Origin: Hetaerina americana
Lineage: Eukaryota > Arthropoda > Insecta > Odonata > Calopterygidae
DNA length: 64,000 nt
Assembly (NCBI GenBank): GCA_022747635.1
Contig: JAKTNV010000023.1
Coordinates: 1,801,501-1,865,500 of the forward strand
Direction: 5' to 3'
Position 1 is the first letter of the stretch. Each line of letters starts with the position of its first letter. The notes beneath the pieces were generated by a model. The model ran no database searches. It was not told the DNA's origin and saw nothing but the letters and a program-made list of their open reading frames with translations. Positions 21,366 through 31,705 of the stretch are shown here, piece by piece. The position numbers and the translations under genes were made by a program.

Positions 21366-22150
21366 ATCTACATCTACATCTACTTAATACCCCGCAAGCC
21401 GCCGCAAGGGCGTGTGGCGGGGGGTGTTAGGACACCTCCCGTAATTTAGAAAAGAAAAAGAAAAAAAACCGCGTGCAATAACCAAAAAGTCATACATCCA
21501 CAAAAAAAACATGGCATACATTCATGCATGAACACTTACACCCTACACACATGCAAACACTCAATCTACATCTTACATACACATGCACCTGAAGGTATAC
21601 CTAACAGCTTTGAAGTGTTTAACTTTGCTCCGACCTTTAAATTCAATGTTTTCAATATTTCTAAAGTGAATTCGGTTTCTTGCTATTATGATTTCTGATT
21701 GTTCGGGGAAAGAATGAGTATTTGTCCCTATCTGTCCTGGAATCTATCTCCCTTAGTTTATCTTTGTGGTCTGATCTACCTAAGTAGTGTGGGTCCATTA
21801 TAATTCCTTCAGTGTCATAGTTAAACTCGTTTGTTCTGAACCTTTCTAAAAGTCTAAGCCTCGCTTGTTTTCTCCGCGCTTCAAGTGGTTCCCAGCCTAA
21901 ATCCCATAAGAGACCTGTCACACTTTTGTTCTTATCATAACAATTTTTAACGAATCTAGCGGATTTTCTCTGGACTTTATCTAATTCTTTTTGCCAAATT
22001 TTTTTCCACGGATCCCAAATACTTGCGGCATATTCCAAATGAGGTCTAACTAGAGCAAAATAACACCTCTCTTTAACTTTTTCATTACATTTCCCCACCA
22101 CCCGTTTTATCAAGCCAAGTTTCTTTAAAGCTGATCCGCATATTGTCCTG
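21366..22150 (-). mobile_element. LINE-A 3' fragment, minus strand
   Basis: Tail at 21366, 3' UTR to 21660, ORF2 C-terminus to about 22150, where it is joined head-to-head to another LINE-A piece. Confidence 0.88.
21661..22150 (-). pseudogene. LINE-A ORF2 C-terminal fragment
   Basis: Open frame with IRTICGSALKKLGLIKRVVG, ERCYFALVRPHLEYAASIWD, VQRKSARFVKNCYDKN and the ending FFPRTIRNHNSKKPNSL. Truncated 5' of the thumb region, so non-functional. Confidence 0.85.
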
Positions 22151-22397
22151 ATATATTCAAAAAAGCCTTCGACGAAGTCCCACACAATAAATTGTTACAT
22201 AAACTTAAATACTATGGGATCAACGAGAAAATAATTAATTGGATTAGAGACTTTATGATTTTTATGTCTTTATGATTTTGTGGTTATTGCATGCGGTTTT
22301 TTTTCTTTTTCTTTTCTAAATTACGGGTGGTGTCCTAACACCCCCCGCCACACGCCCTTGCGGCGGCTTGCGGGGTATTAAGTAGATGTAGATGTAT
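22151..22397 (+). mobile_element. LINE-A plus-strand piece with internal deletion
   Basis: About 100 bp match the catalytic region of the reverse transcriptase (KKAFDEVPHNKLLHKLKYYG; the sister copy has DKVPH). It then jumps to the last 140 bp of the 3' UTR with intact hairpin and TAGATG tail. With the preceding minus copy it forms an inverted pair with both tails outward. Confidence 0.8.
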
Positions 22398-22505
22398 TAC
22401 TGACGGCCGCCTTCACCGCCAGCGTCCCCTGGGGTACCCCGCCGCCTGGTATACACCAGGACGACAACAATCCAACACCTCCCTCCTGTTGGACTCGGCG
22501 GCGCA
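22398..22505 (-). pseudogene. CR1 ORF1 (esterase-like) scrap
   Basis: The minus strand reads SWCIPGGGVPQGTLAVKAAV, matching AWCIPGGGVPQVTKAIEAAV in the LINE-B ORF1 at 30019-31071. Only about 30 codons are recognisable. Confidence 0.65.
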
Positions 22506-22779
22506 GCGGATTCATTATACGCCGGCTATTATACATCGCTCCTACATATTTTTCGATCAAGCCAACGCTTTGCAGATTTTTATTTTGATTTTGGCGGAGT
22601 CAAGGAAAGAATCAACTAGACTTCTACTTATGAGGCAATACTCTGTCGTGGACAAATACCCTGCGGTATTATTCCAAATCAAGAAATCGACCTTAGGAGC
22701 TGGTATTCATCTCAACAATCCCAACAGCATCCGTGGTTTAACAGTCGACACATCCTACTGTTTGGGTTTCGTCGTGGAC

Positions 22780-24010
22780 TCGGAAACGCGTGTGGCGGGA
22801 GTGCGTGGTCACAAGGAACAGGGGAATTGGGGGGGCGTGGGTCGGAGGTGGAAGCACGTGGCGGAGAGAGAGGCGGCCGGGGCATAGTATGACCCCAGCA
22901 CCCGCTATTAATGCATTCCCGCGCCCCATCGTCCCGTGCAAATCCGAATTTCCACGGGACAATGCGACGTGCGAGGGAGTCTCGAAGGTGAATGCCCTGG
23001 ATTGCCGAGACCAGACGGCACCGAAATCCGAAGAAAGAATAAAAGCAGGGCCCGAGGATGGGAAGAAATAGGGGCCTCGGCCCCGCGTAACATGAGACAT
23101 CCTGTGCACGGGCAGCAGACAGGCAAGCAGGCAGTCTATCCGAATAGGCATGGGGGGGCGCTTTCTTATCCCCCCCTCAGGTCCCGCGGCCCTCCCCGAC
23201 CCCGTTTCCCTCCCGCCCCGGAGCCATAAGAAAACGCTCAAAATGACATATGAAGGCAGAAGGCGAATAAGGGATCGGGGCGGGTGGAGGTGAAAAGGGG
23301 GGTAAGGAAAGGAGGGGGAGGAGGGTCCGAGGAGCGGGGCGGGGCCGAACGCAGACGCCCCACTGCACATGGCATAAAGTCAAAACGCCCGCTGTCCCCT
23401 CTCCCGCCCCACACACGCACGCACGCACACAATGGTATCCCTGCCCACCTCGTCTCACGGCTTCCACCCCCTCTCTCCCTCTCCTCTCCAAACCCCTCTC
23501 GAGCCTCCCTCCCTCCCGCCCCGAACCCCCGGCCCTCCCTCCGCGATGCCCTCGCACCGCGCACCCCCTTTTGCGGCCCTCTCTCTCCCCCACCGCGGCT
23601 CCTCCCTCCCCCTGGCAACAGCCATCGCTCCCCCGGAACACTGCCACTCCAATTCCCCAAGCCCACCACCAATGCTCCTACGAAATTGTCATCTCCATAA
23701 CAAACCCCTTCGCGATGAAACGACTTCAGAAATGTTTACCGAGGGATTCTTATTTTTACAACTTTCATGGCATTTTATGGCCCCCGGGTGGTGGCGAATC
23801 GGCAGGAAAGCCCCGGTTTCATCCCCCGGCCCGGAAGGCTTCGAGTTCAAACCCCTCTCTTCGCGGGGATCATCGACCGCGTCCTTTATAAATGGCGTAC
23901 GCGCTGAAATCTACTTTTTCATACTCCCTCCCCCCCGTTGGCCGCGCGGCGAAGCCTGGACGCAGGGGGTTGGGGATTGGGGGTGATGACGCGGAGGGGG
24001 AAGGGGGACG
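22780..24010. promoter_or_regulatory. GC-rich, CpG-dense block (possible CpG island)
   Basis: The base composition switches sharply from AT-rich to GC- and CpG-rich, with long C-rich runs at 23400-23640. A TATAAA occurs at 23886-23891 ('cctttataaatgg'). Long open frames on both strands here are a composition effect; none shows a known domain. It could be a promoter or first-exon region of a host gene, but no exon can be supported. Confidence 0.35.
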
Positions 24011-25557
24011 GCGGAACACCCCCATCTCCCTTTTGGATACTCAACGGGACAAATAAATGATATCGGTCGGTGGGCTTCTGAGATGATAACCAGCGAGTTA
24101 TCGTGCTATTACGTCATCTACCTGCCTGTGACTCCCCATCGCGTTTAGCAAGGCTAGCTTTATTTTTCAAGCTCCACACACCTCGCGAATACCTATTTTT
24201 TGCATGTTTCAGCGTGTGCTCATTTTTTTCGAGAAATAGGCGGACGAGTAGAACGCTGACGCGGAAAACGACGTGATTTTATCGGGGACATGTATGTGCA
24301 CATCCGATTTTATTCACAGTACTTAACTGTGATATTAAAAGTAGTCATTGTACGGACTATGCATGTATAATTTTCATGTCTCATTTTTCTCAATAAATTT
24401 AAGCCATCCCATCTCTAAATCTATTTAACGTAAAAGATTTCCGCAGAAACGTTTACGGATCTTACATTCAGGCAGGCGAATACGGCGAGGCAGTTATCCG
24501 GTTAACCACATAAAGCATTAGAAATCACAATTATTTTGACATCAATTTTAGATCTACATTAAAATATTCCCTAGCTATATGGATATGTGTTCCTTAAGAA
24601 GTTCCTTCACAATGAAGTTATTGAAGATTTCCAGCGCGTCGCCCATCGAAGACATTAGGGTTAGGGAGTGAAATTAAGGAGACGGCTTCATCCCCGGCCA
24701 CATCTCCAGAAATTTCCCTCCGTGGGCGCGGGGACGCTTTTGTCGAATGTCTACCATAAATACGATCTCCTTAATGGCGAGGCTCCCATAAACGCTCTGT
24801 CTCTTCACGGGGACATACCCTGCGCTGTCCTGGAATAATTCCTTTTTCTGGATAGTTTTCGTTGCGAAACACACTTTGCTGTGGGCAACCATAAAAAGCG
24901 GTCATAAATATAACGCCACAAAACTTATGACATGCATGTCAGAAGAGTTGAAAGAAAATCAGAACTTACTCGAAATATCGAGGACAAATAGAATCATAAA
25001 AATGAGAATTTTCACTTTTTCATGGATTTATTACAATGCTAAACCGTCTTCATTTTGTCGCAAATAAAAAAAATCGAGAAAACTAAACATTTGTATATTG
25101 TCGAAATTTAAAGGATCCATTATTTCATTGGCTCCACCCCAATTTCGCATTACTTTCTCCAATACTCGTCTTTCCATTCATGCCATTTGTCATCCGATGT
25201 CCCATATGCATCCCAGATTAACATTTATCAAGTGTTTCAATCGTTATTAATTCCTCTTAGAGTAATCATGACAAAATATAAAAATATTTCAATCTAATGA
25301 AGTTATGGTAGACTCATGTTGAGACTTGAATTTGTTGTTTGATGGCTTAAACGTTGTCAACTACCACAATATGCAAATTACTCTGGCTTGAAGAAACATG
25401 CGCTGGGATTTCTCGTATCGCACCACGTTGAACTTTTACATTCGTGGGTCAACCACGACAACAAGCGGCGTTAGTAGATTGAGACATTTCTGCCAGCGTA
25501 GCTTTTCAACTTCAACGTTCGATACTTCACCCACTTCATGCTACCCAGACCCAATAT
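24011..25557. other. Unannotated intergenic stretch
   Basis: No recognised element. A 72-codon minus frame at 24674-24892 starts MVAHSKVCFATK and lies in a locally less AT-rich patch; it could be a small exon, but I see no motif or splice evidence. Confidence 0.4.
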
Positions 25558-26066
25558 CATCTACATCTACATCTACATAATACCCCGCAAGCCGCCGCAA
25601 GGGCGTGTGGCGGGGGGTGTTAGGTCACCAACCGTAAAAAAGAAAAATACCACATGCAAAAAAACAACACGGAAAATTACACCCACAGCAGCGCACACAC
25701 TCATGCAAAAATCCCTTCATCCAATACTCATGCAAACACATATACCGCAAAACAACTAAAAAACTGCACCCCATGATGCAGCACGAAAGACATCCTACAA
25801 CAAGGAAGCCAGGACACAACAAGCAAGAAATTGAAACACCACATGAAAATGCACCACGAAACACTCTACCCCCAAAGAGTCTGTAAAGGGAATGGAATGC
25901 GACCCAACGTGGAGGGTGGCAGGAATTTGCCCCCGCGGAGAGGGACGAGGGATTGAAAGGGAAACTTAAAAACAGATGAACAGAACATGAATGAAGTCAT
26001 TCGGAAAGAATGGGTTATTATAGCAAAACACATAAGGTTAGTGGAAGAGCATGCATTTAAATACAA

Positions 26067-28277
26067 CTAATTATTTTTTAGACGCTGAGGGTGGCAAGTG
26101 GAATTTTTGCTATCTATAACCCTGCAGTTGCTATCCCGTATTGTCCGTGAGAAGAAGGAGTCCTTGAGTCGGCTAGTTCTGGCATCTATTTCCCGAATTT
26201 TATATGCATGATCCAAGCGACCAATGTATGTAGGAGTACGAATAATTTGCGAGACCTCGGTGCTGAAACATGCGGATCTAAATTTATTTAATAATTTCAA
26301 TCTTGCATTGAATCGTCTCTCAGCCAATGATTCCCACCCCAAATCCATGAGCATTTCGGTGACGCTTTGCGTTTTATCGTAGGAATTTTTTACAAAACGG
26401 GCTGCCCGGCGTTGAACCTTCTCGATTTCCTGAATGAGGCCTTTTTCACTCGGATCCCACACGCTGCATGCGTATTCTAAATGAGGCCTTACAAGAGCGC
26501 GATAACAACGTTCCTTGACCTTCGAGTCACTTTTTCCGACAACGCGTCGAATGAATGCCAATTTTTTATATGCTTGACCGCAGACTTGACGTATGTGAGT
26601 CCCCCTAGTTAAGTCTTTTGTGAATGTGACACCTAGGTATTTTACCGTATCAACTACTGCTAGGTCACCTCCAGCTAATTTGTAAGCAAATCCCGTTGAT
26701 CTTTTAAAGAAATTTACCACTGAACATTTATTATAATTTAGAGTCAATCCCCAGTTAGAACACCATTTAGTAATGCAATCTAAATCCTGCTCTAGAATAA
26801 AACGATCCTCATCCCCAGATATCTCCCGATAGATCACCGTGTCATCCGCGAACATCTTAATTTTACTTTTCACTTCGCGGTTCAAATCGTTAACAAAAAT
26901 CAAGAAAAGCAACGGCCCGATCACACTTCCCTGAGGTACCCCCGACGTGACTCGAACGCCGTCGGAACTAGCGCCATCAAGGACTACCCTCTGTTCCCTC
27001 TCTGAAAGAAAATCTTTAACCCAACTTATGGCGCCCTTGTTTATACCCGCGACCTTTAATTTATGAATGAGTTCACCATGTGGGACCTTATCAAATGCCT
27101 TTTGAAAATCTAAGAAGATGGCATCCACTTGCCTACCTCTCTCACCAGATACAAGTAAATCATGTGTAAAAATCCCTAATTGGGTTTCGCAGGAGCGGGT
27201 TTTCCTGAATCCGTGTTGATTGTCACTTAAAAAGTTAATATTGTCAAGGTGTCTCATTATTGAACTGACAATTATGTGCTCTAAGATTTTGCAAGAGATA
27301 GAAGTGAGAGATATAGGTCTGTAATTACTACGATCCTCCCTGTCACCACTTTTAAAAATAGGCGTTATTTGCGCGGTTTTCCAAATCTTAGGTACTTTAC
27401 ACTCTGTGAGGGATTTGTTAAATATGAATTCAAGGTAAGGGGCAATGTTTGGAGCTAAATGTTTTATCACCCTAGCTGGTATATTTTCGGGACCCGGGGA
27501 TTTGTTGGGTTTAATCTCGTTAAGCAATTTTAGAATTCCTTGTTGGTCCACTGTTATTTTTTCCATGGGTGGAGTACGTATTGTTTCTTGGAGATATGCG
27601 GTGGCAACATCATTCGAGAAAACGCTTTGGAAGAATGAATTTAAGATGCTAGCTTTACCCTCACTGTCTGTTTGAATTATATTGCTACAATCCCTTAAGC
27701 AAGCAACGGTTTGTTTACTCCCATTTACTTCCCTAACATATGACCAGAAAGCTTTGGGGTCAGTGTCCAAGTGCTCGCAAAGTACTTTGCGTTTAAAGTC
27801 CAGTAAAGCGCTACGTAATTGTGTTTTGGTTTCAATTTTAGAGGATCTATATGTGTCCCATAATTGTTTATTCTCAGGGGATGATGTGTTCACGCCTGCC
27901 CTCTTTACCCTAGAGTGTAGCATTCTCTGCTTTCGAAGGGCTTTTCTAACGTCTTTATTGTACCACCTGGGGTCGCGATTTGCTTTAACGTATTTTATAC
28001 GTATGAAATCTACGATTCCTTTTTGCATGATATTGACAAATTCTGTCCAAGTTTCTTCCACGTTGACATGACTTAAGCGGGTTTTGAACTCGGGTAGTGA
28101 AGAGTTTAATTGATTGGCAAAAGATTCAAAGTCTGCTTTATGGTAATTATAAATTTTTCTTTTTGGTTTAACAATCTTTTTTATTTCTATGTCCAAGTGG
28201 ACATTAATTGCTTTATGGTCACTCAAGCCCTCATCAGTTGATACACTAATAATACGTTCAGGCGTGTTTGTAAGAAA
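26067..28277 (-). pseudogene. LINE-B ORF2: reverse transcriptase and C-terminus
   Basis: About 735 open codons. Blocks: NILDLFLTNTPERII and SDHKAINVH (end of the endonuclease), FWSYVREVNGSKQTVACLR, KSPGPENIPARVIKHLAP, ITPIFKSGDREDRSNYRPIS, NQHGFRKTRSCETQLG, IFLDFQKAFDKVPHGE (catalytic Asp), RVTSGVPQGSVIGPLLFLIF, KMFADDTVIYREI (catalytic Asp pair), WGLTLNYNKCSVVNF, then LVRPHLEYACSVWDP and VQRRAARFVKNSYDK. The polymerase active-site residues are all present. It is broken only by the upstream PLE insertion. Confidence 0.92.
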
Positions 28278-28514
28278 TAGATCCAATATATTGAAATGTA
28301 ATGAAATAATTGACTTTGTAATTCCACACACTTTATTTAAAAACACACGACCTAGGTTTCGACGTTGAACGTCATCATCAGGTGGTCCTCATAGAAGCAC
28401 GCTGGCTATATATACCTTCTGATCATAGGAGGGGGGGGGTTGGTCAGAGAGGGAGGTCGGAGGGGTAAAAAGGTTACAATGTAGCTGGGAAGAAAAGAGA
28501 ATTACATTTTTGAT

Positions 28515-28724
28515 TTAGAAGAGTGGTAGGTCTAGGAGTGGGGAGTGGGAGGGATACAAAATTTCGTTGGCAAGATCATCTTTCCAACGGACACATTTCA
28601 AAATTTCTAACTGCTCCAAAGCATCGAGCCTTTGACCTTTTTCTTCAAAATGAATAATTTTTGTCACAAAGTCACTTTTGTGATCACTTTCGATGAGGTG
28701 TTTTGCAAAGAGGGATGTTATGTT
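28515..28724 (-). pseudogene. PLE GIY-YIG ORF C-terminus, left arm
   Basis: Mirror copy of the fragment at 28779-28988, read on the minus strand, ending with the same stop. It covers only the last about 70 codons after the GIY-YIG core, so it has no catalytic part. Confidence 0.7.
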
Positions 28725-28778
28725 CTTATTTTGTTAAGATTTTAGATTAAAGAACACCAAACATGTGTAAAAAATAAG

Positions 28779-28988
28779 AACATAACATCCCTCTTTGCAA
28801 AACACCTCATCGAAAGTGATCACAAAAGTGACTTTGTGACAAAAATTATTCATTTTGAAGAAAAAGGTCAAAGGCTCGATGCTTTGGAGCAGTTAGAAAT
28901 TTTGAAATGTGTCCGTTGGAAAGATGATCTTGCCAACGAAATTTTGTATCCCTCCCACTCCCCACTCCTAGACCTACCACTCTTCTAA
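28779..28988 (+). pseudogene. PLE GIY-YIG ORF C-terminus, right arm
   Basis: Frame without a start codon reading NITSLFAKHLIESDHKSDFV, then IIHFEEKGQRLDALEQLEIL, ending with TAA at 28986-28988. The 'AKHL.E..H...F......I.H.E.KG.RL..LE.LEI' pattern is the usual end of the PLE endonuclease domain. The GIY-YIG motif itself lies upstream of the truncation point. Confidence 0.75.
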
Positions 28989-29085
28989 ATCAAAAATGTA
29001 ATTCTCTTTTCTTCCCAGCTACATTGTAACCTTTTTACCCCTCCGACCTCCCTCTCTGACCAACCCCCCCCCTCCTATGATCAGA

Positions 29086-29099
29086 AGGTATATATAGCC
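29086..29099 (+). promoter_or_regulatory. TATA-like box in PLE terminal repeat
   Basis: GGTATATATAGCC lies about 35 bp upstream of the hammerhead-like motif in the right arm and, mirrored, in the left arm. It could serve as a promoter in the repeat; this is inferred from sequence only. Confidence 0.4.
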
Positions 29100-29114
29100 A
29101 GCGTGCTTCTATGA

Positions 29115-29157
29115 GGACCACCTGATGATGACGTTCAACGTCGAAACCTGGGTCGTG
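29115..29157 (+). ncRNA. Hammerhead-like ribozyme motif in PLE (non-canonical)
   Basis: On the plus strand CTGATGA is followed by a 4-bp stem (GACG...CGTC), then GAAAC and GGTC, with CAC/GTG able to form stem I. One extra T sits between CTGATGA and the stem, which departs from the standard core, so activity is doubtful. A mirror copy with CCTAGG in place of CCTGGG is in the left arm at about 28346-28388. Confidence 0.5.
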
Positions 29158-29269
29158 TGTTTTTAAATAAAGTGTGTGGAATTACAAAGTCGATTATTTC
29201 ATTACATTTCAATATGTTATGCAAATTCCACAAAGTTACGCCTGAGACAACAAATTTTAGATCCAATAT

Positions 29270-29911
29270 GTTCTTTCCACGGGTGGGCATGCGTACTGCT
29301 TGATGGAGGGAGTTTCTTTGAATCAATTTTATCATGGAATTGCAAGATTCGCGATCGCGGGTCCCAGATTTAACGATATTTTTGTCCCAATCTATTCCAG
29401 GGAGGTTAAAGTCGCCACCAATTATGTTTATGCTGTTATTATATTTACGTGTAAAATTGTAAATTTGATCGTTGAGGGTGTGAAGTGTTTTCAAATCTGA
29501 GTCTGGAGGTCTGTAGAAAGAGCATAAATTTATGTTGGGTTGATTGGTCCGTATTAAGGTGCACCAAACACTTTCTATGTTATTATTCTCAAATGAAACT
29601 TGCCTGCTTTCAAAATGACTTTTAACTGCCACGAAAACCCCTCCTCCGGGTCTTGTATCTCTATCGTGTCGGTAAACTTTGAAATCTATTGGGAAAATTT
29701 CTTGGTCATTTATGTCATTGCACAGCCAACTCTCTGTGCCTAATACTATATCAGCGGAATGAGTTTGGATTATGTGTTCTAGATCCGCTGATTTGTTCTT
29801 GAGGCTTCTGCAATTTATAACAAGTATAGTTAAATTATTTTGATGTTGAATAACGTCCTTATTTGTGCCTGTCTGTAATTTAGGACGCCTTTGTGGGGAA
29901 GTGCGTGTCAC
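29270..29911 (-). pseudogene. LINE-B ORF2: endonuclease domain
   Basis: Minus-strand start of ORF2 at the ATG at 29911. APE-type endonuclease blocks: LTILVINCRSLKNK (Asn), DIVLGTESWLCND (Glu), PGGGVFVAVKSHF, NLCSFYRPPDS, IIGGDFNLPGIDWDKN (Asp-Asn) and RMPTRGKNILDL, where the PLE insertion cuts the frame. The SDH motif is on the far side at about 28200. All catalytic residues are conserved across the two parts. Confidence 0.9.
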
Positions 29912-30018
29912 ATGTCTTTCTAAATCAATGCCAGTGTTGTCGGTGACTTTTATATTTTTATTAATAATATTATACGCGCTATCCCCAGATGTTACTGACC
30001 CACTAAGTGACCTGCCCT

Positions 30019-31071
30019 CTACCCTAAAAAAGGCCTACAGTGGTCGAGTATCCTATCCGCTACCTTACTCGCCGCTTCCGCCGTGTAATTGACCCCAGAT
30101 CGGTTAAGGGGAGTCCTGCAAGATCGGAGGGTTGGTCTCAGGTCGACGAAGGAGGCTCCTATGTCCGAGCAGAATCTCGATAGTCTCTGGTTTATGCCTT
30201 CCACTCGGCTCCAAACCAGAGACCCGCGATCCTCCCTCGGAACGATGCTGCAGACCGTTAGTCCCAGCCGAACCCCCCCGACGCCCTGGACGCGCTTCAC
30301 CTCGGAGCTCAGTTCCCTAAGGGAACGGAGGACCTCCTCGGATCCACGGTCCGTGACGTCGTTGGTGCCCACATGGGCCACGACCTGCAGCCTAGAGCAC
30401 TTCGTGCCTTTGACCGCCGCCTCGATTGCCTTCGTCACCTGAGGGACTCCTCCGCCTGGTATACACCAGGCGGTCACCCGTTGATCGGCGCCTACGCGGC
30501 GCGCCCTTTCCCTCAATGGAACCATTACACGACGGACATTCGAGCTACCTATTACTACAACTCCCTCCCTTCCCGTTCCCTGACGTCTTACCCTAGGCAG
30601 TGCCCTCGGAGTAGGGATAGGGGCTACAGGTACGGTGGTGCTGTCATCCGACAGCACCTGGTACCTGTTGGAGACGGGGATGGTATCTGCCTCCGCAGAG
30701 TCCAATCCATGCCGCAGCGTTACCTTCCCCTTGCCCCGAGAGACGACCCTCCAATTGTCCGACCTACGGACGTGAGATACTCCCTCGTTGGGAGATGGGA
30801 CACGGGGTAGGTCTCTAATCGCCCAGCCACGTGTTGCATTCGGACGAATCCGTGCACCCATATTGGCTTGGCGGGTTTTCGTATTCCCACCCCGAGCACC
30901 ATCTCTCCTGAGGGGAGTCCTCCGGCCAGCGATCTCCGATCGAAGCTCCCGCACCATTCTCTCCAGCATGACAATACGGGCCCTTAAAGCCGCGCATTCG
31001 CCAGTGCCTTCGAGCATGGCAACAGGGGACCTAGATGAAGCCATCTTAAATAACAACCGAGTTCCCAACAA
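30019..31071 (-). CDS. LINE-B ORF1 with SGNH/GDSL esterase-like domain
   Basis: Open frame of 350 codons, about 110 bp upstream of ORF2 on the same strand, the arrangement seen in CR1 elements whose ORF1 carries an esterase. The N-terminal region has a short coiled-coil-like stretch (CAALRARIVMLERMVRELRS) and a basic segment. The esterase-like half has VVVIGSSNVRRVMVPL (block I, candidate Ser), AWCIPGGGVPQ, VVAHVGTNDVTDRGS (block III, GxND) and an end reading PLNRSGVNYTAEAASKVADR. In family members the last block usually has Asp-x-x-His (DGVHL type). Here the positions read S and N, so catalysis is probably lost in this copy. A second ATG lies at 31044. Confidence 0.82.
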   Translation of the reverse strand: MLGTRLLFKMASSRSPVAMLEGTGECAALRARIVMLERMVRELRSEIAGRRTPLRRDGARGGNTKTRQANMGARIRPNATRGWAIRDLPRVPSPNEGVSHVRRSDNWRVVSRGKGKVTLRHGLDSAEADTIPVSNRYQVLSDDSTTVPVAPIPTPRALPRVRRQGTGREGVVVIGSSNVRRVMVPLRERARRVGADQRVTAWCIPGGGVPQVTKAIEAAVKGTKCSRLQVVAHVGTNDVTDRGSEEVLRSLRELSSEVKRVQGVGGVRLGLTVCSIVPREDRGSLVWSRVEGINQRLSRFCSDIGASFVDLRPTLRSCRTPLNRSGVNYTAEAASKVADRILDHCRPFLG

Positions 31072-31090
31072 AAGCTAACTTGTATACGCT

Positions 31091-31705
31091 ACGCTAAAAT
31101 TTCTAAGAGGGGTTAGTTAAATTTACCTCAATCAATAAGTTACGCTTTGGAAGATAGTAAAGAAAGGAAAGAAAAAAGATGGTAAAGAAAATAAAGCACT
31201 CACCGATAACCAATTAGATTCGACGGACAAAAACCATCGCAAGCCACTACGAGTACCCACTAGGAATACCACCAAACTATTAAAAACTAATAACAAGCAA
31301 CACAAAAACTAAATAAACTTAACTATTTCACAAAATTAAAGCTAACACTAAACTACACTTCACTAGGGAAGAACAAACACAGAGGTACAGAAGTTTCAGC
31401 AGGCACGCAGGTAGTCTCAGGTAGGGTCGAACCGGTTCTAGGGAGCGAGCTCGAGTACGTCTGTTCTCGGCAGAGGCCAGGCAGAGAATGATCCAAATGA
31501 TATCAAATGGCTCCACTTCAACTAACTCATCCCGACAAATTTGAGGCCGGGTTTTCTTCGTGCCATTAATTGCGCCCAACTCTATGAAGAGATGCACGGG
31601 AAAACTTAAGGTTGACGTGTAGGCAGTCTATATACTCCGAGAGCACAAGGCCATATGAGATAAACGGGATCCGAGAGGATCTACAAATGTCACATTTGTG
31701 TTTCA
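31091..31705. other. Possible LINE-B 5' UTR and flanking DNA
   Basis: Non-coding AT-rich sequence directly upstream of LINE-B ORF1. The element's true 5' end cannot be located without a second full copy. A minus frame at 31328-31597 has no recognisable motif. Confidence 0.35.

Larger units (their letters stand above)
28290..29257. mobile_element. Penelope-like element as a head-to-head dimer (968 bp palindrome)
   Basis: Two 443-bp arms, 28290-28732 and 28771-29213, are almost perfect inverted copies around a 38-bp spacer; 44 unpaired bases follow on the right. Each arm reads outward as the end of a PLE: the C-terminus of the GIY-YIG endonuclease ORF, a stop, a 3' region, a TATATATA-containing stretch, and a motif resembling a hammerhead ribozyme. 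Such inverted, 5'-truncated arrangements are known for Penelope elements. It is flanked by a 12-bp target-site duplication. Confidence 0.85.
28278..29269. repeat. 12-bp target-site duplication (TAGATCCAATAT)
   Basis: TAGATCCAATAT is at 28278-28289 and again at 29258-29269, flanking the PLE insertion. The uninterrupted LINE-B copy has one version of the site near 8480-8492 (taggtccaatat). Confidence 0.9.
25558..31090 (-). mobile_element. LINE-B (CR1-like), nearly complete, with ORF1 and ORF2, split by a PLE insertion
   Basis: From 5' to 3' on the minus strand: ORF1 (31071-30019), endonuclease part of ORF2 (29911-29270), a 968-bp PLE insertion (29257-28290), the rest of ORF2 (28277-26067), a 3' UTR of about 500 bp, hairpin and (TAGATG)n at 25558. 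Without the insertion it is about 4.5 kb with ORF2 free of other stops, so it was probably intact when the PLE landed. Confidence 0.9.

Noticed and set aside
22489..22887. 132-codon plus frame as a host exon
   Set aside because: It starts in LINE ORF1 debris and has no recognisable domain or splice evidence.
23177..23986. Several 130-210-codon frames on both strands in the GC-rich block
   Set aside because: Stop codons are rare in GC-rich DNA, frames overlap on all strands, and translations are Pro/Gly/Arg-rich without motifs.
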